Notes under the pieces: model-generated | The model's database searches: none | Told to the model about the DNA's origin: nothing | Seen by the model: only the letters and a program-made list of their open reading frames with translations | Translations under genes and position numbers: made by a program | Shown: piece after piece, positions 1-9,893 of the stretch | Position numbering within the stretch: position 1 is the stretch's first letter | Layout: each line of letters starts with the position of its first letter | Source of the DNA: Candidatus Poribacteria bacterium | GTDB taxonomy: Bacteria; Poribacteria; WGA-4E; WGA-3G | Reading direction: 5' to 3' | DNA: 64,000 bases | NCBI GenBank assembly: GCA_022819945.1 | Contig: JAJEGI010000051.1 | Coordinates: 113,257-177,256 of the forward strand

Positions 1-11
1 TTCTCTTTCAT
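1..11 (-). CDS. 5' end of a fifth ECF sigma-propeller gene (cut by window edge)
   Basis: Only the start codon and about three codons (M-K-E-N) lie inside the window. A GGAGGG ribosome-binding site precedes the ATG. The leader is nearly the same as that of the gene starting at 9549, which also begins M-K-E-N, and the ECF-type promoter at 57-84 sits upstream in the same arrangement. I infer that the rest of another ECF-TM-propeller paralogue lies to the left. The coding part itself is too short to prove this. Confidence 0.55.
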
Positions 12-56
12 TTGTCTCCCTCCGAAAAAATAAAAAATAAGGCTTCATAATATAGT

Positions 57-84
57 AACGCACTTTGGAAATCGAAGTGGTGCA
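57..84 (-). promoter_or_regulatory. ECF-type promoter of the truncated left-edge gene
   Basis: On the minus strand: GCACC, 18 bp, CGTT, then an A+T-rich leader shared with the other ECF-propeller genes. The GCA(A/C)C and CGT boxes resemble the -35 and -10 elements of ECF sigma factors. The same motif recurs at five other places in the window, always in front of an ECF-propeller gene or the EBP gene. Confidence 0.7.
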
Positions 85-196
85 TAAAATGCAATTTTCG
101 GAAAATTGTGTGTTTGATGATGCAAAGGCGAGGTTGCAAACCCTGCCTGCAGAAAGGAGAATCAAGGTCCTATGAATCGAAAAGCGAAGGAAATAT

Positions 197-3103
197 TTAT
201 CGACTGTCACGCTGAAATCGGAGCACACCGCTTTGCTTGGTGCCGATGTAGAGCATATCGCCATCAACAGCGAGTGAAGTCGCTGTGCGCGGTGCTACAG
301 GCGCGACTTGTTCCCATGTGCCTGTTCGGTTATCTACCTGATAAACACCACTATCACACACGCCGTAAAGGGTTGCGTCGTCAGCAGCTGCAATGCGATC
401 CATAAGGAGCGTTTCGCTGTCAGCATCAGTGAGCGCGTGCCAGACCTCGCCATTGAGGGAACCCATGACCCCTTTGTCCGTTGAGACATAGACGGCTGAA
501 CCCGCAAATGCGATCTCTTTGAAATACAGAAACGGAAAGGCGAGGTTTTCGGTGATGTCGTTCCATGTATCTCCGTTGTCTAAGGATCGGAAAAGGGCGC
601 CCTCCCGTTTACCGGCATACACGATGTTTCCTGAAGCGGCAAGGGTAAATCCCTTCGCGTCAATAGGTGGGTGTTCTCCTTGATCTTCTAAACCGGTGGG
701 GTGCCACGCTGTTTCGCCGGGTCGCCATCTGAAAAGTTTCCGTCGGTGTTCGATGAGAAAGGTATCTCCAGCGATGGTAAACCCTCCATTTCTTGTGTCC
801 TCTTCAGCGATAAGCAGTAAACTCTCTTGCCACAACCGCTCTGTTTCACGAACATTGATGTTGGTTTCTCTGGCTTTCCTAAGCCTCTTTTTCCATTCAA
901 CATACAGATTATCTTCCTCGAAATCCGGTATGTCTTGAACACGTACCAGTGTATCGCTCTTGACAGGAAGGTGAAAAAGTTGCGTTCGATTATTGGCAAT
1001 ACTGGTTAAATAAAAGGTCTCATCGGTTGTTTCAATCCTTGGTATCAGAAGTTTACCTCCGTCACTTACGTTAACAACCTCCCAAGATTCACCACCGTTT
1101 GCTGATTTAGCAATCTTACCACCTGTAACCGCGTAGAGTATGTTTTTGCCTACGATTAGATTCTGAACATCCGCACTTACGAGTCCTGTTACAAAGGGGT
1201 GCCACGTGACACCGCCATCAGTTGATCGCGCTATTCCGTTAAGCCCGGTGTTGTAGAAATTATTTTTGTCCAAAGCGACTACGGGGAAGAGGGCATCAGT
1301 CCCCCCGTGTGAAGCACGTCCGGGGTCTATCCATGTCTTACCAAAGTCGTAAGAAAGTAGCACCCCACCTGGACCTATTAACATAAGCGTGTCTCCAGCT
1401 GGAACGACCCTGCTTGCGGTTATTAATTTAAGCGGATGTTCATTCGGCGTAATATCGGTCCAGGAATCGCCAAGGTCTGTTGAATAGAAAACTGAGGCAT
1501 AGGGACTCCAATCCGGCGTATCCTGCGTCCCAGTGAATGTCCCAATACAGAGCCGGTTTCCAACAACTGCCAAGGAAAAGATTTCTTGGGCGGTCGGTAC
1601 GGGTAACTTCTTCCAGTTATCCGTAAGCCGGAAAAGTCCTTGACTCGTTCCGACAAAGAGCATATTCTCAACCGCGAGAGCACTCCAAATGCGGAAATTA
1701 GGATTACCTGCTTCCGGAACGCCCTCGGATCGCAAGACATGCCCTATGAATTCCCACTGCCTACCCGCATCCTGAGATCGAAACACCTCTGTTTTGAGAA
1801 TGAGGTACATCGTCATATCGGCGTTTTGTGGGTTATGTTCTTGAGTCGCATCTGTGACAATCAAAGCAACAGCCTGCCCCTCAGGGCGCGCACCGAGGGT
1901 ATCCCACGTCTTACCGCGATCGGTCGAGGCTAAGAGTTTATTGGACGTGAGCAGATAGAGGGTCCCACCACGTTCCGCCATAACTCGCTCAAATTCCCGA
2001 TTTGGACCGCTGGCACTAACAAGCGTCCACGCGTCAGCCTTTTCTGCGAGTTTATAAAGCCCTCCCTTTGCGACAACGTAGAGTGTTCGGTCAGATGTCA
2101 GAAAGAGTCCTGCTCTTGAAACGCCTCCGGGTCCTTTCGTTTGAATCCACTGTGGTTTTGCTGCTGGAAGGTCGGTTTCGGCATGCGCAGCTGCGAAGAG
2201 AAGTGATTCCGCTGTGAATCCAGATCCAGGGTTTTTACTCGGTGTATCGGCACTCCCGAATCGTGTCAGGGCGTCGGATTTACGTTCCGATTCAAGGGCA
2301 ACAGGTGTGTCAACGAGTTCTATTGTCATCTCCGATGTGGTGTCCAAGTTATAGGGTTGCTGGAAACGCGATAACGCCTGAGGTCCCATCCCGACCATCA
2401 GGATAACCAAAAAGGTTGACGCGAATGAGAGTCCCCACGGTAGCCAAGGCTTGCTTACGGAAGGAGATGCAGGTTTGATCTTAGCAATTTCGCGCATGAT
2501 GTTCTCGGTTAGATTCGTAGGTATTTGGAAATTACTCAGCACCTCTTGAATCATGCGTTCTTCTTTTCCCAAGCGTTCGCGGGCGCGGCGGAGCCGACTT
2601 CTAATCGTGTTTGACGATACCCCCAAAAACGTGCTAATCTCTTCGCTTTTCATTTCTGCGAGATAATACAGCGTTACAACGGTGCGTTCACTCTCAGGCA
2701 GCTTTTGCAGGAGACGCTTGACGCATTCGCGCTGGTGTTCAATCGCTGCCGCTTCGCTACGATCGGCTTCATGTTGCGCGTAGCAGATTTCTTCGAGTTC
2801 AGCTGTGGACATCGCATCCAAAGATTTCGTCGGGAGCCCCTTTTTCCGTAGCCATGACACACAGTCCCGCGTGGCAATCACGTAGAGCCATCCTGGGAAA
2901 AGCTCAGGACGTTTCAGCGTGGATAGCCTTTTGTAGACCTTCAGGAAGACATCCTGTGTGATTTCTTCGGCGATGTGGAAATCGCCAATCTTTCGCCAGA
3001 CGAGGGCGTGGACCGATTTTTGATATTTGTTAACGAGCGCGGTAAATGCACCTTGATCACCATCTAAAACCTGTCGAATGAGGTTAACGTCATTTGTTTT
3101 CAT
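197..3103 (-). CDS. ECF sigma factor fused to membrane-anchored BNR beta-propeller (copy 1)
   Basis: 968 aa. Residues about 9-78 form sigma region 2, with the typical IAEEITQDVFLKVYK core-binding/-10 motif. Residues about 126-178 form sigma region 4 with its helix-turn-helix (EEISTFLGVSSNTIRSRL). A linker leads to one transmembrane helix at about 222-240. The remaining ~700 residues carry repeated Asp-box/BNR motifs (STDRGKTW, SQDAGRQW, STDLGDSW, STDGGVTW, SLDNGDTW), as in sialidase/YCF48/sortilin-type propellers. The topology should place the sigma domain in the cytoplasm and the propeller outside the inner membrane. I infer a one-piece membrane-tethered sensor-sigma. The start ATG follows GAGGAGA. 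The ligand is unknown, and how the sigma domain reaches RNA polymerase (proteolysis or in situ) cannot be seen. Confidence 0.9.
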   Translation of the reverse strand: MKTNDVNLIRQVLDGDQGAFTALVNKYQKSVHALVWRKIGDFHIAEEITQDVFLKVYKRLSTLKRPELFPGWLYVIATRDCVSWLRKKGLPTKSLDAMSTAELEEICYAQHEADRSEAAAIEHQRECVKRLLQKLPESERTVVTLYYLAEMKSEEISTFLGVSSNTIRSRLRRARERLGKEERMIQEVLSNFQIPTNLTENIMREIAKIKPASPSVSKPWLPWGLSFASTFLVILMVGMGPQALSRFQQPYNLDTTSEMTIELVDTPVALESERKSDALTRFGSADTPSKNPGSGFTAESLLFAAAHAETDLPAAKPQWIQTKGPGGVSRAGLFLTSDRTLYVVAKGGLYKLAEKADAWTLVSASGPNREFERVMAERGGTLYLLTSNKLLASTDRGKTWDTLGARPEGQAVALIVTDATQEHNPQNADMTMYLILKTEVFRSQDAGRQWEFIGHVLRSEGVPEAGNPNFRIWSALAVENMLFVGTSQGLFRLTDNWKKLPVPTAQEIFSLAVVGNRLCIGTFTGTQDTPDWSPYASVFYSTDLGDSWTDITPNEHPLKLITASRVVPAGDTLMLIGPGGVLLSYDFGKTWIDPGRASHGGTDALFPVVALDKNNFYNTGLNGIARSTDGGVTWHPFVTGLVSADVQNLIVGKNILYAVTGGKIAKSANGGESWEVVNVSDGGKLLIPRIETTDETFYLTSIANNRTQLFHLPVKSDTLVRVQDIPDFEEDNLYVEWKKRLRKARETNINVRETERLWQESLLLIAEEDTRNGGFTIAGDTFLIEHRRKLFRWRPGETAWHPTGLEDQGEHPPIDAKGFTLAASGNIVYAGKREGALFRSLDNGDTWNDITENLAFPFLYFKEIAFAGSAVYVSTDKGVMGSLNGEVWHALTDADSETLLMDRIAAADDATLYGVCDSGVYQVDNRTGTWEQVAPVAPRTATSLAVDGDMLYIGTKQSGVLRFQRDSR

Positions 3104-3142
3104 TGTATCTCCTCAGAAAATATAGGGGTTTCATGATATAGT

Positions 3143-3169
3143 GACGCATATAGAAATCAAAATGGTGCA
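3143..3169 (-). promoter_or_regulatory. ECF-type promoter of ECF-propeller copy 1
   Basis: Minus strand: GCACC, 17 bp, CGTC, about 40 nt upstream of the start codon of the gene ending at 197. The downstream leader is shared with copy 2. Likely autoregulation by the encoded sigma factor, as is usual for ECF genes (inference). Confidence 0.7.
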
Positions 3170-3190
3170 TAAAATGCGATTTTTAGTTGT

Positions 3191-3225
3191 CAGTTACCAG
3201 TTACCAGTTACCAGTTACCAGTTAA
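3191..3225. repeat. Tandem heptamer repeat (five CAGTTAC-like units)
   Basis: Five consecutive 7-bp units of CAGTTAC, the last ending in AA. Related CAGTTATC/CAGTTACC strings occur near 6450, 35740, 56810-56880, 58330 and 63885. They resemble the short tandem heptamers known from other repeat-rich bacterial genomes. The corresponding place upstream of copy 2 (near 6450) has only one unit, so unit number varies. The rest of 3226-3454 shows no gene; about 3226-3275 is also found at 6458-6510. Confidence 0.85.
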
Positions 3226-3454
3226 GAGGGTTTGTGGGTAGCTACAATGAACTGGACTGCCACAAGCAAGTTACAGTAAAACCCGTAATTACCTATACAC
3301 TCACAAAATGGCGAGGATACTAGGGGAAACACCCAAGCAAAAACTCCCTCGCCAGCAGCAGTGGGGTACTTGTTCCTTGACAAACTGTAAACATACTTTT
3401 GGGTTTCACTATAATAGGGGAAGATTGATAAAATTGTGCCAGTGGAACTGTGGA

Positions 3455-6364
3455 TTATTGTCGTCCCTGCAGGGGTAAACGTAGAATTCCAGAGTAATCT
3501 GTGCCGACAAAGAGTTCATTGTCTGTTACCACGAGTGAAATCAAGCGTCCGGGCACTTCTGGTGCAATCTGTATCCAAGTGTTTGTCTTGTTGTCCAAAC
3601 GATATACGCCTGTCCCAGAGGCACCATAGAGGGTTGTCCCTTTAACGGCGAACTGGAAGATGCGGATCAGCATGGATTTTTCATTTCTGAGTGGGTGCCA
3701 ATTCTCGCCATCGGTTGACATAGCAACCCCGTCGGTTGTTGCGATATACACCGTGCGCCCCACGTAGACTATATCTTTGAAATGCGGCAATTTTCCCAGC
3801 ATCTCCTTGACTTCCGACAAGTGGATTAACGGTAATTTTGATCTATCGAGCGGAAATGGAAAGGTTGCAGTAATATCGCGCCAAGTGTCTCCGCGATCCA
3901 ATGACTGAAAGAGGCTACCGTCGCTTTTTCCAAGGTAGATAACTTTCCCTGAGACTGCGAATTGGAAACCGTTGCGAGGTGGATAGTAGTTGCCGATTGC
4001 GGGGGCATCTTGCATGCCGGTATCGTGCCATTTGTGTTCACCGCGGGTCCATCGATAGAGTTTCCGTTCGTGTTCAATATAGAAGGTATTCCCGCTGATG
4101 GCGAATTCACAGGCTTCTCGTTGTTGTCCTGCTTCTACATCTACAGTTTTGACAAGCAGCGCGCGGGCATCTGTGGTTGGCAATAGCTCCAACGTTTTGT
4201 CAGGGTTCGCGGCTACATAAAGCGGCATACCTTCAACAGGTTGTGGCGTATCTGCATGGGGGTGTAGGTGGAACAGGCCGTTTGTACTGCCGCCTCCGTT
4301 TTGTCTGACATAGAGCGAATTTCCGACTGCTGTTAAGGATGGTAATGAAGATGATAGTGCTGGCTGGATATACGTCCATTGTGTGCCCCCGTCAGTGGAT
4401 GTTGCGATGCCTTTAGTGGTTGCTGCGTAGAGGTTGTTGTTAACCTGTGCCAGATCTATGATACTGGGTGCAGTGATGCCTGCTGTGAACGGGTGCCAAC
4501 TCGTGCCCCCGTCGTCTGAACGTAAAACACGCCGGTTGCTGAGAAAAACGGTGTCTTCGTCCAAAGCGACTACAGAGATAAAGGCACCAAGGAATTCCTG
4601 TCCACGGTGTACAAGGTTTTCCCATGTATTGCCGGCATCCGTTGAACTTAAGATGCCATCCCCGATTATCCAGAGCGCATCGCCTATCGTCGCAAGTTTA
4701 GCAAACGCTGGCAGCTGCTGCGGGGGTGTTATATCTGTCCAGGACTCTCCGAAATCGTTTGAGAGGTAAACCGAATCAGGCCAACTGTCATCCTGCTTTC
4801 TCGTAATGAAATAGATCCTATTATCGGCAACTGCCAACGATTGAATAGGTTGTGATGGTACGATCGGCAATTTTTCCCATACGCCGGTATTGAGCCGATA
4901 GAGTCCCTGTTTCGTTCCCAAAAAGAGCGGATTCGTTCCTAAAAAAAGCGCGTTGTCAATGACGGCGGCAGTTTTTATCTTCGCTGTTGTCAAGCCCTCA
5001 TTAAACGCGTGCCAGATCTTGCCCGCATCCGTTGAACGGAAAACAGCGTTGGTGAGGACGAGGTACATTTCATATTGTGCCTCCTGTGGCGGGCGAACTT
5101 GACTCGGATTTGTAATCAGCAATGCGACAGCGCGTCCCTCTGGCCGGGGGCCGACAGGTGTCAGCGTTGCTCCGCGGTCAATTGAGACGAACAGATGTTT
5201 TGGGGTGACAATATAGAGTGTCCCATTCCGTTCTGCTATGAGTGTCCCATAAGTTGTAGGGAGCTCGGCGTTGATGAGCGTCCATTCAGTGCTATTTTCG
5301 TCTGTCAATCGGTAAAGTCGGGCACCACTAATAGCGTAGAGATCCTTTTGAGATGTTAGAAAGAGGTTACTGACGGATTCGCCTCCCGGTCCCTTTGCAG
5401 GTGTCCATTTCGGTTGTGTTTCCAACTGTGCTACCGTATCTGCTTGTGCTGCTGCCAAAAATCCGGCAGCGTTTGTCGGAAGCACTCCGTTGCCTAACCC
5501 GGCAACAGCGGTGAGCCCGTGCTGGTTTCTCAAATCCTGTTTTCGTTCTAACGCGATCAGGGCAGGGACATCCACTAACTCGATTGTCATCTCTGATGTC
5601 GCATCTAAATTGTAAGGTTGCTGAAAACGGGACAACGCCCGCGTGCCGAATCCCAGCATCAGGATAACCAAAAAGGTTGATGCGAAAGAGAGACCCCACG
5701 GTATCCAAGGCTTACTCGCGGAAGGGGATGTCGGTTTGAGACGGGCGATTTCACGTCTGATGTTCTCTGTGAGATGTCGGGAGAATTGAAAATTGCCTAC
5801 GAACTCTTGAATTATGGATTCTTCTTTTGCCAAGCGTTGTCGGGCGCGGTGGAGCCGACTCCTAACGGTGTTATGCGATACACCTAAAAACAGGCTAATC
5901 TCTTCACCCGTCATTTCTGCAAGATAATATAGTGTTACGACGGTGCGTTCACTCTCTGGCAATTTTTGCAGGAGGCGTTTAACGAGTTTGCGCCGGTGTT
6001 TAACTGCAGCCGCCTCGCTGCTGTTTGCCTCATATCGTGCGTGGCAGATTTCTTCGAGTTCGACTGTGGACATGGCATCCAACGATTTTGTCGGCAGCCG
6101 CTTCTTGCGCACCCATGCGATACAGCGACGCGTCGCAATTACATAGAGCCATCCCGGAAAATGATCCCGACGTTTCAGCGTCGATAGGCTCTTATAGACC
6201 TTCAGAAAGACATCTTGCGTGATTTCTTCGGCGATATGGAAATCACCTATCTTCCGCCAGACGAGTGTGTGCACCGACTTTTGATATTTGTTGACGAGTG
6301 TGGTGAATGCGGCTTGATCGCCGTCTAATGTTCGTTGAATGAGATCAGCGTCATTGGTGTTCAT
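3455..6364 (-). CDS. ECF sigma factor fused to membrane-anchored BNR beta-propeller (copy 2)
   Basis: 969 aa from the ATG at 6364. It is preferred over upstream codons because GGAGA lies 5 nt before it and all paralogues begin M-(K/N)-(T/E)-(N/S)-D. Sigma regions 2 and 4 (EEISLFLGVSHNTVRSRL) and the helix near residues 222-242 are nearly the same as in copies 1 and 3. The propeller part is the most divergent of the four, with Asp-boxes such as STDAGKIW, SNDFGESW, STDAGNTW, SDDGGTSW and SLDRGDTW. Conserved sigma and anchor with a diversified outer domain suggests paralogues that sense different cues through similar transcription modules (inference). Confidence 0.9.
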   Translation of the reverse strand: MNTNDADLIQRTLDGDQAAFTTLVNKYQKSVHTLVWRKIGDFHIAEEITQDVFLKVYKSLSTLKRRDHFPGWLYVIATRRCIAWVRKKRLPTKSLDAMSTVELEEICHARYEANSSEAAAVKHRRKLVKRLLQKLPESERTVVTLYYLAEMTGEEISLFLGVSHNTVRSRLHRARQRLAKEESIIQEFVGNFQFSRHLTENIRREIARLKPTSPSASKPWIPWGLSFASTFLVILMLGFGTRALSRFQQPYNLDATSEMTIELVDVPALIALERKQDLRNQHGLTAVAGLGNGVLPTNAAGFLAAAQADTVAQLETQPKWTPAKGPGGESVSNLFLTSQKDLYAISGARLYRLTDENSTEWTLINAELPTTYGTLIAERNGTLYIVTPKHLFVSIDRGATLTPVGPRPEGRAVALLITNPSQVRPPQEAQYEMYLVLTNAVFRSTDAGKIWHAFNEGLTTAKIKTAAVIDNALFLGTNPLFLGTKQGLYRLNTGVWEKLPIVPSQPIQSLAVADNRIYFITRKQDDSWPDSVYLSNDFGESWTDITPPQQLPAFAKLATIGDALWIIGDGILSSTDAGNTWENLVHRGQEFLGAFISVVALDEDTVFLSNRRVLRSDDGGTSWHPFTAGITAPSIIDLAQVNNNLYAATTKGIATSTDGGTQWTYIQPALSSSLPSLTAVGNSLYVRQNGGGSTNGLFHLHPHADTPQPVEGMPLYVAANPDKTLELLPTTDARALLVKTVDVEAGQQREACEFAISGNTFYIEHERKLYRWTRGEHKWHDTGMQDAPAIGNYYPPRNGFQFAVSGKVIYLGKSDGSLFQSLDRGDTWRDITATFPFPLDRSKLPLIHLSEVKEMLGKLPHFKDIVYVGRTVYIATTDGVAMSTDGENWHPLRNEKSMLIRIFQFAVKGTTLYGASGTGVYRLDNKTNTWIQIAPEVPGRLISLVVTDNELFVGTDYSGILRLPLQGRQ

Positions 6365-6404
6365 CATGTCTCCTCTCAAAAAATAGGGGTTTCATGATAT
6401 TATA

Positions 6405-6430
6405 GACGCGTATAGGGATTGAAATGTTGC
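6405..6430 (-). promoter_or_regulatory. ECF-type promoter of ECF-propeller copy 2
   Basis: Minus strand: GCAAC, 17 bp, CGTC, followed by the same leader as copy 1 down to the ribosome-binding site. The segment upstream (6441-6510) is a near copy of the one at 3181-3275, so the duplication unit included the promoter and flanking DNA. Confidence 0.7.
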
Positions 6431-6579
6431 ACAAAATGCAATTTTTAGTTTTCAGTTAAGAGGATTTGTGGGGCGGCTACAATGAACTGGACTGCTACAA
6501 GCAAGTTAACTTATAACTGATAACTACTTGGCACAGGCTAACAGCCTATGCTACAAAGATGTCTATTTATTTTTAGGAT

Positions 6580-9549
6580 TTACTCGCGCTGGAAGCGGAG
6601 TACGCCGTTTTGCTCGGTGCCGATGTAGAAGGTTCGACCATCAACGGCAAACGCGGTTGCGACGTGCGGTAGTTCTGCCGTGATCTGTTTCCACGCGTTG
6701 GTCTGAGTATCCACCTCATAGACCCCGCTATCACAGACGCCGTAAACCATAACACCATCGACTGCAATTCGATCCATGATTAGCCTATTGCCATCAATAT
6801 CGGTGGCGACTTCCCAGGTTTCGCCATTGCGTGAACGCATCACTCCCGTGTCCGTTGAAACATAGACGGTTGCGTCAGCAAACAATATCTCTTTGAAGTA
6901 TCCAAACGGAAAGGCAAGTTTCTCGGTGACATTGCTCCAGGTGTCTCCACCATCTACGGATAGGAAAAGCTCACCCTCTGGTTTACCGGCATAGACAGTG
7001 TTCCCTGAAACAGCAAGGGTGAATCCCTTTTGAATAGGTGAGATGTCTTCTATGTCTTCCAAACCTGTATAGTGCCATGCCGTTTCGCCGCGCCGCCATC
7101 TGAAAAGTTTATGCTTGTATTCCATAAAGACGGTATCGTCAGCAACCGTAAACGTTCCATTCGTCCTAAGCTCTTCAAGCATATTGAACGTAAGTGCTTC
7201 ATTCTCTCTCAACTCCTCAAGCACGCGAGGTTGATTGGTTTTCAACAGTGCCTGTATTTTATCAATCTGGTTGGTTTTCCATAGTTCTTGGACTTTATCA
7301 ACACCAATATTATTCTTACTCGCCTCAATAATTTTTCGCCACCGTTCCATGTATAAAGTTTCTTCTTCAAAAGCTGGGACACCTTCAACACGTAGGAACA
7401 TATCGCCATCATCAGACAGGCGAAAGAGCACAACACCATTAAATTTACTGTTGCTTGTATACAGAACACCATTAGATGTTGCGACCTTCGCATTCACACC
7501 TACTTCGTCCAATGAAGCATTTTTGTCAACAGACAAGCTGACGGATTCCCACGTCTCACCACCATCTGCAGATTTGTGCATTTCCGAGCGCGTTAGCGCG
7601 TAGAGAACATTTTTGACTGTGACCAGCTCTGAAACTCGGAAATTCACCAGCCCGGTCATAAAAGGATGCCACGTGACACCACCATTCGTTGAGCGGATTA
7701 TTCCAGATGGATTGGTTACGTAAAAATTGCTTTCGTCCACTGCAACAACGGGAAACGCTCCCAATACTCTGCGGTCGCGTTTAGGATTCATCCATGTCTC
7801 ACCACGGTCATGAGAGACGAGTACGCCGCCGGCACCCACCAACATCAGGGTATCTCCAACTGGAACGACCTCAACAGCGGCTACTATCTTATGCAGATGC
7901 TCGCGAGTATCGGGTGTAATATCTGTCCAGGAATCGCCGATATCCGTCGAATAGAAAACGGCGGCATACAGGCTCCGACCTATCTTAGATTGTGGACCGA
8001 CATTAGTTGTTCCGACATAGAGTCTATCTCCAGTAACTGCCAACGATTTAATACCCTGTGAAGTTGGGACCGACAATTTTTTCCACTCGTCAGTAAATCG
8101 GAAGAGTCCTTGACTTGTGCCTAAAAATAAAGTGTTGTCAATAGCGAGTGCGTCCCGGATATGGAACTTCGGGTTGCCTGCTTCTGGGGGGTTATCGGCT
8201 TGCAGCGTCTGACCTATAGGTTCCCACTGCTGACCGGCATCCTCAGAGCGAAACACTTCCGTCTGGAGAACGAGGTACATGGCCGGACCTGTAATAACCA
8301 AAACAACCGCACGTCCTTTAGGTCGTTTGCCGAGACTATTCCATATTTTACCATCATCAATTGAGACTAAGAGTTCATTGTGTGTGAGGAGGTAGAGGGT
8401 GCCATCGCGCTCTGCCATGAGCGAACTGAAACTGAACTCCCGATTCGGACCACTGGCACTGACAAACGTCCACGCGTCTCCGTTTTCTGAGAGTCGATAG
8501 AGTCCTGTTTCCGCAATCGCGTAAAGGGTGCGATCGGATGTGAGGAAGAGTCCGGCATTTGAAACGCCTCCGGGTCCTTTCGTCTGAATCCATTCAGGTT
8601 TTGCTGCTGGAAGATCGGTCTCGTCTGCTTGCGCGGCTGCGATGAGGAGGGGTTCCGCTTGGAATCCAGCCCCGCTGTTTTTTCCGAGTGTATCGGCATT
8701 CCCGAATCGAGTGAGGGCATCAGATTTGCGTTCTAATGCTCGGACGACAGGTGCTTCAATCAGTTCTATTGTCATCTCCGAAGTCGCGGTTAAGTTGTAA
8801 GGCTGCTGGAAACGGGACAACGCACGTGTGCCGAATCCGAGCATCAGGATAACCAAGAAGGTCGATGCTAAAGAGAATCCCCACGGCATCCAAGGTTTGC
8901 TTACAGATGGAGATGCGGGTTTCAGACGCGCAACTTCTTGCATGATATTCTCAGTGAGATTCCGGGGAATTTGGAAACTGCCGAGAACCTCTCGAATCAT
9001 GCGTTCTTCTTTTTCCAATCGTTCACGGGCGCGGCGAAGTCGACTTCTCACTGTGTTATGCGATACACCTAAAAACAGGCTAATCTCTTCACCCGTCATT
9101 TCTGCCAGATAATACAGCGTTACAACTGTGCGTTCGCTCTCTGGGAGTTTTTGCAGCAGGCGTTTAACGAGTTCGCGTTGGTGTTCAACAGATGCTTCTT
9201 CGCCACGCGCTGCCTCATATCGTGCATAACATAACGCCTCCAACTCGGTTGTGGACATCGCATTCAGGGATGTCGTTGAGACGCGTTTCTTTCGGAGCCA
9301 TGTGATACAGTGCCGTGTAGTGATTACATAGAGCCACCCTGGAAAACGATCGAACGGTTTCAGCGTTGATAACTTTTTGTAAACCTTCAGGAAGATATCC
9401 TGCGTGAGTTCTTCAGCGATATGGAAATCACCTATCTTCCGCCAGACAAGCGTGTGAACCCATTTCTGGTATTTCTTGACGAGTGTCGTAAATGCACTCT
9501 CGTCTCCATCCAAAGTCCGTTGAATTAACGCAACATCATTCTCTTTCAT
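6580..9549 (-). CDS. ECF sigma factor fused to membrane-anchored BNR beta-propeller (copy 3)
   Basis: 989 aa from the ATG at 9549, which has a GGAGG site 8-9 nt upstream. A longer reading frame to 9597 lacks such a site and is not matched in the paralogues. Architecture is as in copy 1: sigma region 2 with the FHIAEELTQDIFLKVYK motif, sigma region 4, a transmembrane helix near 222-242, then a BNR propeller (STDIGDSW, SHDRGETW, STNGGVTW, SADGGETW, SVDGGDTW). An extra segment late in the propeller has small internal duplications (LWKTNQ/LLKTNQ and LEELREN/LEELRTN) that the other copies lack. The leader is lengthened by about 150 bp of extra DNA (see 9582-9759). Confidence 0.9.
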   Translation of the reverse strand: MKENDVALIQRTLDGDESAFTTLVKKYQKWVHTLVWRKIGDFHIAEELTQDIFLKVYKKLSTLKPFDRFPGWLYVITTRHCITWLRKKRVSTTSLNAMSTTELEALCYARYEAARGEEASVEHQRELVKRLLQKLPESERTVVTLYYLAEMTGEEISLFLGVSHNTVRSRLRRARERLEKEERMIREVLGSFQIPRNLTENIMQEVARLKPASPSVSKPWMPWGFSLASTFLVILMLGFGTRALSRFQQPYNLTATSEMTIELIEAPVVRALERKSDALTRFGNADTLGKNSGAGFQAEPLLIAAAQADETDLPAAKPEWIQTKGPGGVSNAGLFLTSDRTLYAIAETGLYRLSENGDAWTFVSASGPNREFSFSSLMAERDGTLYLLTHNELLVSIDDGKIWNSLGKRPKGRAVVLVITGPAMYLVLQTEVFRSEDAGQQWEPIGQTLQADNPPEAGNPKFHIRDALAIDNTLFLGTSQGLFRFTDEWKKLSVPTSQGIKSLAVTGDRLYVGTTNVGPQSKIGRSLYAAVFYSTDIGDSWTDITPDTREHLHKIVAAVEVVPVGDTLMLVGAGGVLVSHDRGETWMNPKRDRRVLGAFPVVAVDESNFYVTNPSGIIRSTNGGVTWHPFMTGLVNFRVSELVTVKNVLYALTRSEMHKSADGGETWESVSLSVDKNASLDEVGVNAKVATSNGVLYTSNSKFNGVVLFRLSDDGDMFLRVEGVPAFEEETLYMERWRKIIEASKNNIGVDKVQELWKTNQIDKIQALLKTNQPRVLEELRENEALTFNMLEELRTNGTFTVADDTVFMEYKHKLFRWRRGETAWHYTGLEDIEDISPIQKGFTLAVSGNTVYAGKPEGELFLSVDGGDTWSNVTEKLAFPFGYFKEILFADATVYVSTDTGVMRSRNGETWEVATDIDGNRLIMDRIAVDGVMVYGVCDSGVYEVDTQTNAWKQITAELPHVATAFAVDGRTFYIGTEQNGVLRFQRE

Positions 9550-9581
9550 CTGTCTCCCTCCGAAAAATAATAAATAAGGCC

Positions 9582-9759
9582 TTATTATATAACGCAAGTC
9601 GCTACCTTTTTATCCACATAGCACTCCGCTGGAGTGCAAGCGGTTAAATGTGCCGTTTTCTATAGATATATCACCCTTCTCGGGTGGGAAGGGGGCAGAA
9701 AACCTCATTGAAACGTTCAAAACCGTTAGTAGTAACTCGGGTTATTATATAGTAACGCA
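9582..9759. other. Possible small insertion between flanking short repeats in the leader of copy 3
   Basis: TTATTATATA-(GT)-AACGCA occurs twice, at 9582-9596 and 9742-9759, on both sides of about 145 bp that the other copies lack at this point. The inserted stretch holds two small inverted repeats (GCACTCC/GGAGTGC near 9620 and CACCC/GGGTG near 9673) and no reading frame. This looks like a small element with a duplicated target, or a local tandem duplication. The intact promoter lies on the far side. The remainder, 9790-9893, shows no gene. Confidence 0.4.
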
Positions 9760-9780
9760 TTTTGGAGGTTAAAATGGTGC
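9754..9780 (-). promoter_or_regulatory. ECF-type promoter of ECF-propeller copy 3
   Basis: Minus strand: GCACC, 18 bp, CGTT, the same class as the promoter at 57-84. It is about 200 nt from the start codon because of the extra DNA between. Confidence 0.65.
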
Positions 9781-9893
9781 ATAAAATACAATTTGGGGAA
9801 GATTTAGGACTTCATAAAATAAGAAAGCGGCTGAAAGCCTACTAAGCAGCAAAAGACACGGCGGACAGAAAAGGTGCGCGGCGGGAAACTGTC

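Noticed and set aside
172..405. Plus-strand frame of 77 codons opposite the end of ECF-propeller copy 1
   Set aside because: It is mostly antisense to a clear gene; the predicted protein has no recognisable features.
3191..3225. CRISPR-like array of short repeats
   Set aside because: The units are 7 bp with no spacers; a simple tandem repeat.
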